A stretch of DNA of 64,000 nucleotides from Monoplex corrugatus (GCA_030674185.1 JAPXFY010000022.1:51274675-51338674), one strand, 5' to 3'. Positions 22,771 to 36,409 are shown, counted from the first letter of the stretch. Notes: generated by a model from the letters alone, not told the origin. Translations and numbers: made by a program.

Positions 22771-23692
22771 AATCCAATCTACAATTCCACTGACTGCCTT
22801 GTAAGGCAGCACAAACCACAATCTTCTGCCTGCGGCCCAGAAAATGCCACCTGCTCAAACAAACATGCTAAGTAGAGTTGTCTCACAGTCACAAAGATTA
22901 AAACATGGCTATTCTACAAAGAAAACAAAATTCTCCGGAATACACTTCATAGTTTGGCCTACTGTTTAGAAACTAAGCAGTGGTTTTACATGGCCACTCG
23001 ATAAGAACTGATCTGGAGCAGCAAGAGGAATCATTTATACAGATCTCATCCTTCACACGAAAAGGCCGACCATGCTGACAGAAGTAAGGAGGAGAAGGCG
23101 GCTAAACACAAAGTTATGACAGTAGCTCAAGAAAGGTCTTAAAATTCAATGATCTATCTATATCACATATTTTCCCTACATATCCAGATGAACTTCCTTT
23201 TCTTTAATTAACATTTCTGTACGACCCCAATCCAGTTTTTTTTTTTAAAAAGCCTCAGTGACCCCAAACCATATGTCCATTTAAATTTCATTCAGACGTG
23301 TAACTCTTATCAACTTCCCACAAGGCTGAATTGCTGGTCCAAAATTAGTAATGAATAGAATCTACAGACTTATTTATATTTCTCTCACAATACATGTACT
23401 CACACATGCATGAGTGTGTTCAGAAAGACTCAAAGAGGGAAAGATCAAACTGAAGCAAATGAATGAATGGTTAGCGAGATATACATGAACATTAAAAACA
23501 TGTTGTAGGTCATTTCCCATTTTGATTCATTTTTCAAATGAATTGCCAACAATAACAGAATAAGTCAATGGCTAAACGAATTAGTACTTCTAACAGCTTT
23601 ATGGATGTTTCCTGTCAACAGTTCAATACTTTGTGCTCAATAATCTTTTCCTTTGCACAATCTGCACGTTACAAATTATCCAAAAATTCTAT

Positions 23693-23867
23693 TTAGCCCT
23701 TTCACTCCTGCACTCTTGCATTTTCAACCATGCCAGCAGAGCAAAAACTTCACTCTTACTCCCTCACCCTGTCTACCAGCTTTCTGCAGATGTTGGTGGA
23801 TGAGCGAGGGAGTCAAAGGGCTAAGCTTTTGTGATTGGTGGACAGGTGCAAAAGTCAAAGTGTTAAA
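23693..23867. mobile_element. Palindromic foldback MITE, copy A
   Basis: Left end TTAGCCCTTTCACTCCTGCA and right end TGCAAAAGTCAAAGTGTTAA are inverted repeats. The interior has a second inverted pair, CTCACCCTGTCTACCAGC against GGTGGATGAGCGAGGGAG. It is the same family as 39,689-39,880 and 43,504-43,696. The TTAA-type ends suggest piggyBac mobilisation. Confidence 0.7.
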
Positions 23868-26525
23868 ATCCAGTCTTTCTCAGAAAATATTATGTGGGTT
23901 TTTAGTGTAGTTATTGCTGTTGCTTTAAGTATGGTTTGTTTATTTGTTTGGTTTATTTTTTTGTGCTGTCAAAAAACAGATCAACACATTCATCCTCACA
24001 AAAGTGTTGAATTTTGTTTTGAATTAGTTTCCAGGCACAAAAAGTTGAAAAACTACACTAAGTTAAAATACCTTCTACTTTGATTTTTTTTTTTTTTAAT
24101 CGATATAGCCAAATATCTGAGGTTGAATGAACAGAATGTTCTTGACAAAATCCTAGTAATAGATTCAGGAAATGTTTTCAAACCAGAAAATGAACATTTT
24201 CTTCATGATTCTTCACAAAATGTCTTGGATACCAATGAAAATCACGAGACTGGAAAAGCTTTAAAATGAATGTTTCAAGAAATTTACATTATCATCAATC
24301 CCCATTTCATGAAAATGCAACAACAAAAATAAAAAGCATTATATTACTTCAAAATTTACAGCACTGTCGAATCAGCGCACAAAATTTCACATCTCTTGGC
24401 TGAATGTTTTCTGAAGACATACGGAGTTTTAAATGAAGCATCCTTTCCCATTCATGCAGAACAGCAAAACTCTGCCAGGCTGGAGAGGTGACTTAGGCTG
24501 TAAATCTGGTAAAGATGAAACTACCAATGAAAGGGTTAATACATAATCCTGTGAAAAAATGTCAGCTCACTTTATAATAATGCACATGTGTGCAAACCAA
24601 CAAGCATTTGTAGGCATGTACCGATATAGCCCACTCTGTATATATATGCATACAGCATTCTACTTCTGTGCATAACAAACATACATTTAGACTTATTAGA
24701 CTATATTTGTTCTACTTCTGTGAGTAACATCACTAACAATTCAGACTATTTGACAATATGAAATTATAATCTGCTAAATTCAGGATTCAAAGTATAAAAA
24801 GTAAACATGATTATCAGTGCATCATACTGAATAAGTGAATTGAAAGAACTTGATTTAAACAAAATCATCAACAACAACAACAAATCCTAAATAAAACTTT
24901 GGCCACAAACCATTAACTGTACTGCCCCAGGAAAAGCAAAACAAAACCTCTAGTCGTACCGTAAGACAGTTGGGTACACAAATCACAAAATATTCTTGTT
25001 TTACATTCACAATGAACAGGGCAATATTCAATAAAATAAATCAATAGAACTTCATAAGCCATAAAAACTAAGTTCAAAGCATTTTAGATCAATACAAGAC
25101 ATGCAGATGATGCACAAGTCTGTACATTATCAATGTAATTCTCAAAGCTGGAACTACATCTATTACAATAGTCAATACTGTAGCCATTGTGATTTTCAAA
25201 CAGAACTTTCTGATAACCTTTCAAGCCATGACTTTATGAATTCCTTGTTAATAAATTCAGAATTTAAATGAGTTTATAAAGAAAAGTGAAATTTAAATGA
25301 TAGATTATAGTCATATAGAGAAGAAAAGGACCAAAATGAAAGTTTACAAAGGAAACATACAATTTCAATGTTAGTTTATAAGGAAAACACAAAAACCACA
25401 TTTTACAGAATTAAATTTCAAGCTATCTCATCATGTTTACTTACAGTATGTGTATAGTATATGCTGTGCTCTACTGTCACCACGCAAAACTATGCTATCC
25501 TAAAATCTATCATCAAAGAATACAAGGTGGGAAGGTCAAGCTTCTAAGAGCGCTTAGGACTTGAGACATGAGCTGTGACTAGTATGAGGTAATTCCAGCC
25601 CAAACTGAAGACTGGCAGAAAATGCAAAGTCCAGGAGGCAATGGACGCAGCAAAGTTCTGAGAAATAAAAGGACATACACAACCAACAGGCAAGGACTGG
25701 GATCAACAAAACTGGAATGGGGTCAAAGGCCAAGAAAAAATCAAAAGAGTTGGTAATACAAGAGATTAACATTAACCCCTTCACTGCCACAGTAGCCTTT
25801 TTTGCATTGCTGTGTGCCAGAGCAAATGTCTGCATTTTATGGTTGGTTCACTAAACTGCCCAGTATTCAGCCATTTATTGAGATATCTCTTGTGTTTTTG
25901 CGTGTTTTTTGGTTATACCCCTGGCTATGATGTGGTGTAAGTTGAACTTGATTTTGTTGGTAATCATTTTGGGAGAGGTGGATATAATGTACATTTTGTA
26001 CAAAAATGACAAATTCGGAACTTAAACACAGTCTTTACAGCACATAAAACCACAGAAAACTGGAAATTGGTGCAGTTGTTTACTGAAGAACAGGACAAAC
26101 ATCTGGAATTCACATAACAGCCCGTAAATGTTTTTCTGTGCAGTACTCCATGCATACCCGGGGGTACCACAGTCCAGATGTGAACTTGATAAAATCTAGC
26201 TTTTTCAGTAGGTTCATAATAATAATAATAATTACAATATTTATATAGCGCAAAATCTTGATAAAAAATCAAATCTAAGCGCTGAAGCAGACACACACGC
26301 AAGCACGCACGCACGCACGCACGCACACACACGCACGCACACACACACACACACATACACACACACACACACACACGCATGGCTATAAATGGGGAGAAAG
26401 AATAAAAGCAATAAAAGCAAGAATAAAAGCAATGGAAAATTATAGAGAGCATAGCATATACAATTATATATTATAACCATGTGATTCCCTCCGAGCGGAG
26501 ACAGGCTGCAGAGGGGGTTAGGATT

Positions 26526-27800
26526 TTATGCGGAGGAGAAAAGGTGAGTTTTGAGAGCGGACTTGAAGGAGACAAAAGTAGGTTGCTGACGGACTGAGAG
26601 AGGAAGTTTGTTCCAGGAGAGTGGACCAGAAACAGAGAAGGCTCGTGGACCATAGGTATTGAGCTTAGTGCGTGGAAAGCGAAAAGTCAGAGGATCGGAG
26701 GCAGAGCGGAGGGTACGTGAGGGAACATAGATCTCAAGTAGGCTTGACAGGTAATCGGGGGCTGCGTTATTGAGGCTTTTGTAGCACATGGTGTCTAGTT
26801 TGTACTGTATGCGCTTTGATACAGGGAGCCAGTGAAGTTGTGCCAGGAGAGGAGATATGTGGTCAGCTTTTTTCTTTTTGAGTACAAGGCGTACAGCATT
26901 GTTTTGAATGCGCTGTAGGATGTGAATGGTGGAGGCAGGAAGACCAGACAGGAGTGAATTGCAATAGTCAATGCGAGACATTATGAAGGAGAGAACGAGT
27001 TTTGCAGTTGTTTCGACAGAGAGATACTTCCTGATCAGCCTTATACGATGGAGATGATAGTAGCAGGATCTGGCAGTTTGAGAAACAAAGTTGTTCATGG
27101 AGAGGGTAGAGTCAATGCAGACACCAAGGTTTTTAGCTGAATCAGAAATTGGGACTGATGTGTTACATAATGGGAGAGAAAGAGGAGGCAGCTGAGAAAG
27201 TTTCTGACGGGTGCCAATGAGGATAGCTTCTGTTTTGTCGTCATTAAGCTGAAGTCTATTGTGTGTCATCCAGTTCTTAATGTCCGAGTAACACTCAGTG
27301 GTGCGAGTCAACAGGCGCTGTATATTATCAGGTGAGTCACTGTCTTGAAGTTGGGTGTCATCAGCATAGAAGTGGTGTTTTATAGAATGGGAGTTGATGA
27401 TGGTGGACAGGGGGGAGGTGTAAAGAGTGAAAAGAACAGGGCCAAGGACAGATCCTTGTGGAACACCACAGGTCAGGTATGCAGGTTGAGAGTAAGTGCC
27501 ATTGATGAGAACGGTTTGTTTTCTGTTGGATAGGTATGAAGTGAACCAAGACAGAGCAATGTCAGAGATGCCAAAAGTATGATGAAGTCTAGAAAGGAGA
27601 ATACCATGATCAATGGTATCAAAGGCTGCAGACAGATCAAGGAGTGTGAGGAGAGAGACTTTGCCAGTATCAGTTGCAAGGAGGAGATTGTTGAGAATGT
27701 GTAGTAGGGCAGTTTCAGTGCTATGGCACTGGCGGTAGGCTGACTGGAAAGGATTGAGGAGATTGTTGGCAGACAGGGAGAGTTCAGCTGGTTGAGGACG
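26526..27800 (-). pseudogene. L2-like LINE ORF2, RT C-terminal half
   Basis: A continuous minus-strand frame runs from the frame break to a stop near 26,523. It covers [33 protein letters not shown] (catalytic box, about 27,350-27,372) and the post-RT segment NLGVCIDSTLSMNNFV..CYYHL..IRKYL, ending with SWNKLPLSVR. The catalytic YADD is intact. Confidence 0.85.
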
Positions 27801-29407
27801 ACTTTTTCAAGGAGTTTTGACAAGAAAGAGAGATTAGAGATAGGCCGGTAATTTTTCAGTTCATTTGGATCTAAATTGTGTTTCTTGAGGAGAGGGTGAA
27901 CAATAGCAGACTTGAAAGAATCTGGGACAGTTCCAGTTTGAAGAGAAGTGTTGATGATGTCAGTGATGAATGGGAGGAGAGTAGGGAGACAGTCGGCGTA
28001 GAGAGAACCTGGAAGAGGATCTAGTTCGCAGGTTTTGAACGACATGGATCTGATTGTGTTGAGAATTTCTTCTTGTGAGACTGGGGTAAAAGTAGTAAGA
28101 GGTGTGCCAGAGAAGGAAGGGTCAGGTGGGCATGGTTGACAGGGTGTCCTGTCAAGCCTGTCACGAAGAGTTTGTATTTTGGTGGTGAAATAGTTGGAGA
28201 ATACAGATGTGAGTTCTTCATTTGTATGTTTTGTTGGGAGAGGTAAATCTTTTCGTGTGCCAAGGAGATGATTCATGGTTGTAAAGAGTTCTTTTGAAGA
28301 AGAGGCATTCAGGATTTTGGTTTGGAAATAGCTTGTTTTTGCTGATGCAATGAGGGTGGATACTTTTGTTTTAGAGGCTTGGAAAAGTTGCCTGTGTACA
28401 GTGAGTTTGGATTTGCGCCAGCGGCGCTCTGCTCTGCGGCGGGCACGTTTTGCACAGGCGATCTCATGAGTGAGCCAGGGGGTAGGGGGGCGGTCAGGTA
28501 AAAGACGGGTTGTGGCTGGAGCATGAGTGTCCAGAAGATGGTGGAGAGTAGTATAGAATTCATCGGCAAGGTTATGTGACTTTTCAGAAAGGAGACGGGA
28601 GGCATCAGATGAAAATGTGGAGAGGTCGATAGATTTGAGATTGCGTCGAGTCACTGTGCGCATGGTACGGGAAGGAGGAGAAATGTCGAGAGAACAGAGA
28701 ATTGCAGAGTGGTCAGATGGAAGGGCTGAAGTTAGACGGGTAGAAAGAACTAAGCAGTTGTCAGTAGCGGAATTTTGGTGATCACGAGAAATGATCCAGT
28801 CAAGAATGTGACCTTTTTGATGGGTTGGTTCAGAAATGTGTTGAGTCATATTGTGATTGGACAGAGAGTTGATGATATGTCTTGTGTCATAACGGTGAGT
28901 GTTGTCATAGTGGACATTGATGTCACCTAGAATGATGAGATTTCCAGGTAAGAGACAGTAGTAATCAAGAAGTTGATCAAAGTCAGAGAGAAACATGGAT
29001 GTGGTGAGCTTGTTGGCAGAGCTAGGTGGAGGTCGATAGACACAGGAGAAGGTGATGGGGTGAGGGGTGGATTGGAAGGATACTTCAACGTGCTCGAAAG
29101 AAGGATGGGAGAAAGGCAGAGACTGCGAGAAAGACAGGCGGGAATGGAGTGAGTCGTCGTAGAGGATGGCGATACCACCACCTCGGGATGAGCGATGGAA
29201 AGAAGCAAGCCTGTAACCACTCGGAGTGAGACTCACATGTATAGGTTCATGACCAAGGGGGTTAAGCCATGTTTCGGTGATAAAAGCAATGTCAACATGC
29301 TCATCTGCGATAAAGTCACTATTCTGTCCACTGCTCAGCCATTTACTGTGGTCGCTTGACTGGTCAAAGGGACATAACTGTGTCTTTACTGTGTCTATAA
29401 TGGCCAT
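27473..29407 (-). pseudogene. L2-like LINE ORF2, endonuclease and RT N-terminal half
   Basis: The 644-codon open frame holds the EEP endonuclease: FITETWLNP near the start, SRGGGIAILY, GNLIILGDINVHYDN and the catalytic LPSDHSAI. A linker follows, then the RT fingers (FKSAIVHPLLKKHNLD, LKNYRPISNLSFLSKLLEK). The last roughly 100 codons, past 27,785, are in the wrong frame after a single small indel. Confidence 0.85.
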
Positions 29408-30394
29408 GAACCATTATCAGTGTTCCCTCCCTTTGTATACCGTCGAAATCCGATGACAAAAAAGGTACGAGATGCTCTCGTATGTAGGCGCACAGAACAT
29501 CGGAAATAGGTATGAGGTCATCTCGTAGCAGGCAGTTAACGTGTTAACCCCTTGCTGCTGAGGCTAACTGCACTATGTCAATGGCCCAGCACTGCATGGA
29601 GCTACATCTACAGGAACAAAATCCTCATCATTGTTATCACTCCCCAAAATATCATTGTCATTTTTACAGCTTGAAATTTGCTAATATTTCTGCAACAACT
29701 TCATCAAATGAAAACCAATGCTTTGTTGCCATGAGAAAATATCATGAATTTTGTGCCACAATGATTGAGAATTACAACGGCCCAAAAGCCTTTCAAACAC
29801 AAACACCACGTGCTGCATACCAGTGAGAGTAGAAATAATTCAGTTTCCTGCGATGTGCTTATTAAGTGCATATGAAGCAATGCCGATGCTTTATCGGCAA
29901 CAGACCGACAGTAGGAGGTCAATGATGATCAGATTCATCAGCTGCACTGCAGGACAGCCATTTGCTGATGAGTCAGTTCAGTACACACAGTCACAAGATA
30001 AAGAAAAGAAAGCCAAAAGAATCCAAAAGCCAGTTCAGTAAGACCAACAGGGGCAATTCACAAATAACATGGGGAAAGTATACTGCAAAGAAGTCTCAGC
30101 TGGAATGAAATGCAACATAAGACCCCTCTCAGGATCAGTTTCATTCTCAGAAATATGTGTATGACCTCCTGGCCTTGAATGAATATCTACTGAAATGGGG
30201 GAAATCATATGACCCAGTGTGTCCACCTTCCCAGGGCAAACAAATAATGAAACACATCCTAACTTTGTGATGCAAAGCAGAGCCAACCTAAGAAAGGCAC
30301 ACATGGAAGCACACTCAAGTGCTTCAAGAGATCACACAACTGATCAGTACTGCTAGGGCAAAAAAAACATACCACCAATAGTTCCGGCAACATT

Positions 30395-30720
30395 CTACAT
30401 TACAGGAGGCAGAAAACTGTGGCCTGAAAAAGCTGTGACATCCAGAGTGTGGAAGGAGGGTCTACTGGACAGAACCAGCAATTGGGAGTGCCTGGCAGAT
30501 CTTTCACATTCCAAATAAAATCCACCTAGCAATCATCAGCAAGAAAGAAAAAAAAACGGATATAGTGCTCCACTTCCATTCATCAAAACAAAAGATCCTG
30601 ATCAAGCTTGCAATGCCATATGAAAGCTGAATGGAGGGAGCCCATTTCTACAAGATTGAAAAGTATGCCAGTCTTGCCACAGCTTATGGAAATCCAGTTT
30701 CCAAGCGAAGTCCTGGTCAC
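30395..30720 (+). repeat. Retroelement-derived block, copy 2
   Basis: Similar to 18,955-19,320 in the same order and orientation. The readable segment is SSKQKILIKLAMPYES followed by FYKIEKYASL, like the KQVVLxELTVPWE..RKxxKYxxL pattern of some LINE-encoded C-terminal domains. It is interrupted by stops. Confidence 0.5.
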
Positions 30721-32157
30721 AGAGGACAGATCAAGGGGACTGGTAGGCACTTCTGCCTATGACCTGATTAAATAGCTCTCAATTTCTTATTAAAAGGGGA
30801 TAACAGCCCTAAGCCAATGGCAGAAGCAGCTGAAAAGAGTGCCAACTGGATCTAATCAAGGAAGAACAAAGAAAACACTACAAGGCCTAAAATATCCCTG
30901 TACGCAGTAAGTTTCAGATAGCTAAGTGGTTCAGACATCCATAGCAAGAGTGACTTGACCTTGAGGTACTTGACCACCTTGGAGATGCAGGTTCCAAGTG
31001 GAGAAAAAAAAAAATGGCGACAGCAGAAGGGCACCCAGAATGAGAATGTACGTTTTAGAGCCAAAACGCATGTTTGAGGTTTCTCCTCTCAGGACGTTCT
31101 GCTGTCTAGCTCTCCCCAATGTTTCTTGCTATACTTCTACTAATAATGTAATATGTATAACATATGCGTGCATATTTGCTATTTTTATTTTTCAAAAATA
31201 AATCTGGTACAAATTCTTTTTAGTATGCAAAAACAATTATTTCACAGGAAGAAACGTCAAAGCTATCCAGATCCAACTGTAAGGTGCAACAAATTCTACA
31301 GGTCTAACCTTTCTCTTTCATACAACATCCTTCTAAGAAACACACCCACCGTACTTAGGCCTATTATTTTTCAGATTTATCAACACTAACACCAGTAAAA
31401 TTCAAGCTTCTGCCTGTAGTTTATTTCACATCATTCTTGTAAATTTGATAATGATCATGCCTGACAGTTCTACGATAATCAACTGACAAAATTAGATTGT
31501 TGCAGCAAGAAAGTATTCTGTACTACAACTCCAAACAAAACAAATGTAAATGCAGCTGTCAGCTTATTGGTCAACTGACACTAGCTGTGACTAGGGCAGC
31601 AGTGGGTAGTGGCAAAATCCTTACTTAATTTTAAGGTGTATTGTTTGTATTGTTTGTATCCAGGCCTAGGTCAGCATAATCTATTGACAAATCTCAGCTT
31701 TGGTTTTGGCCCAACTGTTTGTAAACAAAGCAAAAACTTACCATCAGCATTACTATTAAAACATAGCGTGAAATGCATGCTTATCATTCACAGGCTTACC
31801 TTTATTGACAGTCACTATTGGTGTCCATGCAGTGACAAAAACTAATCTGAATAACAATCCTGTGGGTTAACATTTCATTAGGCTAGATGGTTGATAACCG
31901 TCAATTCTTATCAAGATAGACTGCTCACTCGGTCACCGTCAGTTGTCACCGCTGCTCAACGTCATCTTTCCATTTTGCTCCAAAAACAGGCCAAATTACA
32001 TATCTATTCCCATTCATTTAATTGTAACTTTACTAGTCTCTAAATAACAACAACAGAAACGTTAAGGCCCTTCCAAAGATAGGCGACATTTTTCCCCCCC
32101 GAGACACACCGACGTTATTGACATGTCGAGAATTTAGCACAAGACTATTTTCCTTAC

Positions 32158-32350
32158 CTCCTCTGCTCGAATTGCTTTTGCCACAAGTTACGAAGTCGAA
32201 AAGTCAATATGTGATGAAATCATTAAATCAAAGATGATACTGACGAAGTAGTACACAAAACGCTATGATTTAACGGCTACGGACATTAACGAAGACAAGA
32301 AAACGAAAGCCTGCACACTATCTTCGAACGGCTGGTGAACAACATTCAGA
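32158..32350 (-). other. EIF4ENIF1: EIF4ENIF1 noncoding first exon (predicted)
   Basis: A strong minus-strand donor (GAG|GTAAGG, GT at 32,157-32,156) closes a CpG-richer stretch immediately downstream of an NRF-1 palindrome. No ATG-initiated frame joins to the ATG exon, which has its own acceptor in the 5' UTR, so a noncoding first exon here is the simplest model. The 5' limit is approximate. Confidence 0.5.
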
Positions 32351-32368
32351 TGAACGACAGTAAGTCAA

Positions 32369-32379
32369 TGCGCATGCGC
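32369..32379. promoter_or_regulatory. NRF-1 palindrome, EIF4ENIF1 promoter
   Basis: TGCGCATGCGC is the full NRF-1 consensus and lies 20-200 bases upstream of the predicted first exon. A CACCGGAAGT ETS site on the minus strand (32,554-32,563) lies further upstream. Both are common in TATA-less housekeeping promoters. Confidence 0.6.
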
Positions 32380-33629
32380 GAATTAAGGTCACTACAAATT
32401 GTTCTTTTCTCTAGGTTCGTAGTGCATTTGCACACTTTTATAACTTGAAACACGATGAAAATATATATTCAAAGTGCAAAAAATTGCTCCAGGCCTTGCA
32501 AAGCAGATGCACCGTCTTTGTTGGTTTTGTCTGCCAATTTTCGCTCAACAATAACTTCCGGTGCAACATTTCTGTCGTCATCAGCAAGAAACTCTATTTC
32601 GTAAATTGTACTCATATAACAGTCCGTTAAATGACGTCACGCTGTCATCTCCCTCCACTCTTCTCCTACCCAACCCATCGATCTCTCAATGCTGGGGAAA
32701 ATGCGGAGGGGGATCGGTGACAGCAGTGAAGACTAGAAGTAGTCGTATTCAACTTTCTTTCTTTTGGTGGCTTCGTTTCTCTTTTTATCATTTTTTGTTT
32801 TGTTTCTTTTTGTATTCTTTTTTATACGTATAATTATGTATATATATATATATACATGTACATACAGTTTTCATTCAAAAATGTTGTGTGTGTGTTCATT
32901 CCTGAATAAACAGTCCCCTGAGGAAGGCCACTGGCCAAAGTACTGGGCTCAACATTCTGGTTTGTTGTCTTGTTTTTTGGTTTATCTGCAATATATACAT
33001 ATATATATGTGACTGTTTCATTTCATTCACATTTCATTTTGGAAGCACACCACCAACCCTGAGTTAATTCAGTCGAAGTCTCAGTTCCAAGTAGCCTATG
33101 GGAGCCACAGATGTGAAGCTGCCATTTGGTCACCCACCAGAAGAGACTCTGCACTGCTGCTGGATGATCTCGATGGGGTTCAACACTGTGCCTGTTCTGG
33201 TCCAACATGCTACAGACCGTCACAACGATACACGACTCCTTGATGCGGTGTGACGGCTTGCGTGCCTTGGTAACCCCTAGATATAAGTCAGGGGAGCCTT
33301 GTGCTCCTGGCAGATCTAACCAAGTTGAACCAGGTGAGCTTCCTTACATGTTCCATCAGTGCATATAGTTTTATTTTCTCTCTATGTTTACTGGATGTTA
33401 TCTTTCTGTTGATTTCCACAATGTGTAGTTTAGTCCCAATTTGGGCGAAGACCAGAGGTTAAAAAAAAAAGCGCATAAAAGTCGTCATCTACTACCCTAG
33501 TAGATAATGGTACAATGTCTTTTTGGTGTTATGTATACAACTGTCGCTTTATATTGGATAAACAACATGCTGCAGCACTGAAAAGCCACAACATAACTAA
33601 TGACTGATTGATATCTGTGAAACTTTATA

Positions 33630-34280
33630 CAATGCTGGTTGGGTTTAGAAAATGTTAAAGATTTTAAATATCTTGGTTCTATTAAAAAAAAAAAATTTTT
33701 TTTTTAATGATGATGGAACCTCCTCTGCACCATCAAAATGAGAATTGGAATGGCAAAGGAAAACATGGTCCAACTCAACAATATCTGGAAAGACAGAGGC
33801 ATACCAAATGGCCTGAAAAAATTATTTTAACGTTTGATCCAGTCAGTCGTGAATCATGGCTGCAAAGCCTGGATTCTCATAAAAAACTGATCGCAAAGGA
33901 ATTGAGGCAGCGGAGATATGGTTTTATTGGAAACAGCTACATGTCAAATTGATATATAGAAGAACAAATGAAAGTGTCTAGGAAGAACTTAATGCCACCA
34001 GAAAATTACTAGCAGGCATCAACAAGAGAAGACACATTGGCCATGTGTCATGTAGCAAAAACACAGACCTGATGGCAACCGTTTTCAAGGAAAAACAGAG
34101 GCAAAAAGGAAGAAAAGCAGACCTCCAATCTCATTCATCGAGAATATAACCAACATCAGTGGCCTAAATATTCAAGAAGTTGTCCACAAAAGTCAAGACA
34201 AAGCCGTTTGGAAGAGAGTGGCGATATCAAAGAGTGTAGCGGCCAACACTGAACTCAGTGACGCCAACCGGTGTGTGTAC
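33630..34280 (+). pseudogene. Decayed LINE, C-terminal region
   Basis: Shifted plus-strand frames read VKDFKYLGS (33,653-33,680), then KKTDRKGIEAAEIWFYWKQL, RRTNESV..ELNATRKLLAG and RRHIGHVSC. This is the segment after the RT in non-LTR elements. Stops and frameshifts are frequent. Confidence 0.6.
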
Positions 34281-34868
34281 AACTGCCTGGAGTGTGTGAT
34301 AAAATTCTTCTTTCTCTTCTCTAGTCACCTTTTCGGTATAAAACAGTATATGATGACGATTTTTCTGCTTTTCAAACGGAATCCTGCTAACAGAATTCTA
34401 GGTCTTCTCAGTCTTCTTTTAGTCACTGTCGATATGGGAAGGCCCCATCGTGCAATGAAAGTGTCCCTTTCTTCCAGTTTCAGTTGGCTGTTGTGGAGCT
34501 TGAAAAACATGAAAATAGAATCAGAATGCGTATCTAATACAACAAGACAAGACAGGCGCAAATTTTCCGCAAACTGAATTTAGTCCTATTCTCCCACTGG
34601 ACGAAGCAGCAGGGAAGTTTCAGTCTTTTTGTCTGTTTCTTTGTGATCTTACATTCACGCTTGACAAAGGCCAGTTGGCCCAAAATTTGCGCCTGTCTTG
34701 TCTTGTTGTATTAAATACACGCTCTGATTCTATTTTCGTGTTTTTCTGGTTCCTGTTTGCTTGAACGTGAGCACTCACACTTGTTTTGGATGCCATGGAG
34801 CGCAATAACATGGACGAGAGGCACTTCCAGAATCTGAGGATGAATCCAGTTGAGGTTCTCTAATCATT

Positions 34869-35511
34869 CTAGTTTCAGTTTCAATTTCTCAAGATGACGT
34901 CTCCGCGCTCGAAACGAATTCCATATACACTAACTTCACAGGTGCCATGTGTATGGTAATCATGGCACAAGCCTTAAGCCTGCACATAAATCCATAGAAC
35001 TGGCCAGGTCCTGATAATCATTTTGGTGATGCGAGCTTAGTGTTTCGTGGGTCACATCACTCCCCTCTGCATTTTGAAACCTCGCCGGTGCGTAGTGTTT
35101 TGCACAGACTAAGAATCTGCCAGGTAATTGCTAGCATGCTGGTAGATTTGGATGAGGCATGAATAGAATTGCTCGAGTGTAATGAATCCTTGGGCCTCTT
35201 AAACAAACTTTCAATTCTGATTACATGGCATTTGCTGTTTTAGTACAATTATAATTAATCCAGAGAAATTTGAGCACCTAATTACAACAGAAAAGCTAGA
35301 AGGGGAAAGAGTACCAGGTAGACCCAGGTGGAGAGAAAATATTAGACAGTTTTGCAGAGTGGGTGGGGACGTAAAGGATAGGAGATATATTTGTATTGAC
35401 AAAAGATAGATTTGCCAACGCATTACGACAGGGCACACGATGATGATGATGATGATGAAAATCAATTCAAGAGTAGAGACTCTGCCTAGAGAAAACTGAA
35501 ATTGAAACTAG
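34869..35511. mobile_element. Composite SINE/LINE-tail repeat bounded by inverted 22-mers
   Basis: The left edge CTAGTTTCAGTTTCAATTTC (34,869) and the right edge (35,489-35,511) are inverted near-copies. The left part is a molluscan SINE-like sequence, also seen split at 57,122-57,213 and 58,691-58,770. The right part (35,250-35,460) reads LEGERVPGRPRWRENIR and ends in (GAT)n, a LINE 3' tail. Confidence 0.5.
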
Positions 35512-36409
35512 AAACAATATATTCCACAATTAACATCATCTCTATGTCACTCGTACATTCGATTATTTCATAGCTTGTTTCACCTTTTACCGTTTTTGTT
35601 TGTTTATTTTTAATGCTAATATTTTGTGTGTAGAATAGCAAAGACCAGTTTTAAGACAATTTTGATGGGATCTAATGCTACTATCCTTCAGTAACAAAGT
35701 AGCCTGAAGTCTATACACAAAGTAGATATCCCATAAAATAATTCGCTGTTCATTTCTTCGTTATATGGTACACTTGTGTCCTGCTCTATCCAATAGATTA
35801 CAAATGAAGTCGTGACGTAAAACTACCGTCGGTGACGTACTTGTAAAATAACGTCATATGTACTCGCATGAGGACTAGTATGTGTGTCACGCCCATGTAG
35901 AAACCTTTCAATAAAACTTTCTTAGACTGAACATCTCTTCTTACTGTACACAACACCCGAACACCTTGTTATAGAGGGGTCAAATTTTCGACTTTAAAGT
36001 CTTTCTCAAGAAACTCAGAATGTCGACTAACAACAAAGCATAGCTATAACGAAGTTATGTAGAAATATTGTGCGTCATTTTTTATTGTGCGTCATATTTA
36101 TGATGTCATGGTGTGTGCCATACACCTCCCCCCCCCCCACACACACACACTGAATATCTGTGCGAGTAAAGATTTATGGCGGTTGAAGTGTGTATGTTTA
36201 TGTACTTCTAGATGGCAGTCTTTGCATGCGAACGGGCAAATCTAGAGCACGTGAAAACTATCCAAAGGCAAATATGCACTAACGGTTTGCTGCACTTTGC
36301 CACCAAACCTGCGTCACTCATACGCTGCATTCGCGTGCACTCGTTGAGTGTGGTTAAATGACATCATCGGTATATGTGTACCTTTATGACATTTCCTGTA
36401 CAGCGATCC

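Larger units (their letters stand above)
26216..29410 (-). mobile_element. L2/CR1-like LINE, nearly intact, 5'-truncated
   Basis: The element reads right to left and ends in an (ATT)n tail at 26,216-26,232 with CGCTATATAAAT just before it, as in L2-type elements. The ORF holds an endonuclease and an RT that would be continuous but for one frame break near 27,785. A CA-rich microsatellite (26,290-26,381) lies in its 3' UTR. The start at 29,407 lacks the first endonuclease motif, so the 5' end looks truncated. Confidence 0.85.
17650..32157 (-). other. EIF4ENIF1: EIF4ENIF1 intron 1, 14.5 kb, repeat-rich
   Basis: This intron separates the noncoding first exon from the ATG exon. It contains a mariner-like MITE, two copies of a retroelement-derived block, two decayed LINEs, a tRNA-like SINE, a palindromic element and a nearly intact L2-like LINE, each listed separately. 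Apart from these I see no coding signal in 23,000-23,650, 23,900-25,750, 29,830-30,390 or 30,750-32,090. Confidence 0.8.
32400..36300. other. Intergenic region between divergent EIF4ENIF1 and DRG1
   Basis: About 4 kb holding the two promoters at its ends. In between are decayed LINE pieces (33,630-34,280 and 35,225-35,470) and a SINE-like copy. I see no other gene. Short (AT)n and (CA)n tracts occur at 32,838-32,855, 32,995-33,010 and 36,140-36,150. Confidence 0.6.
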
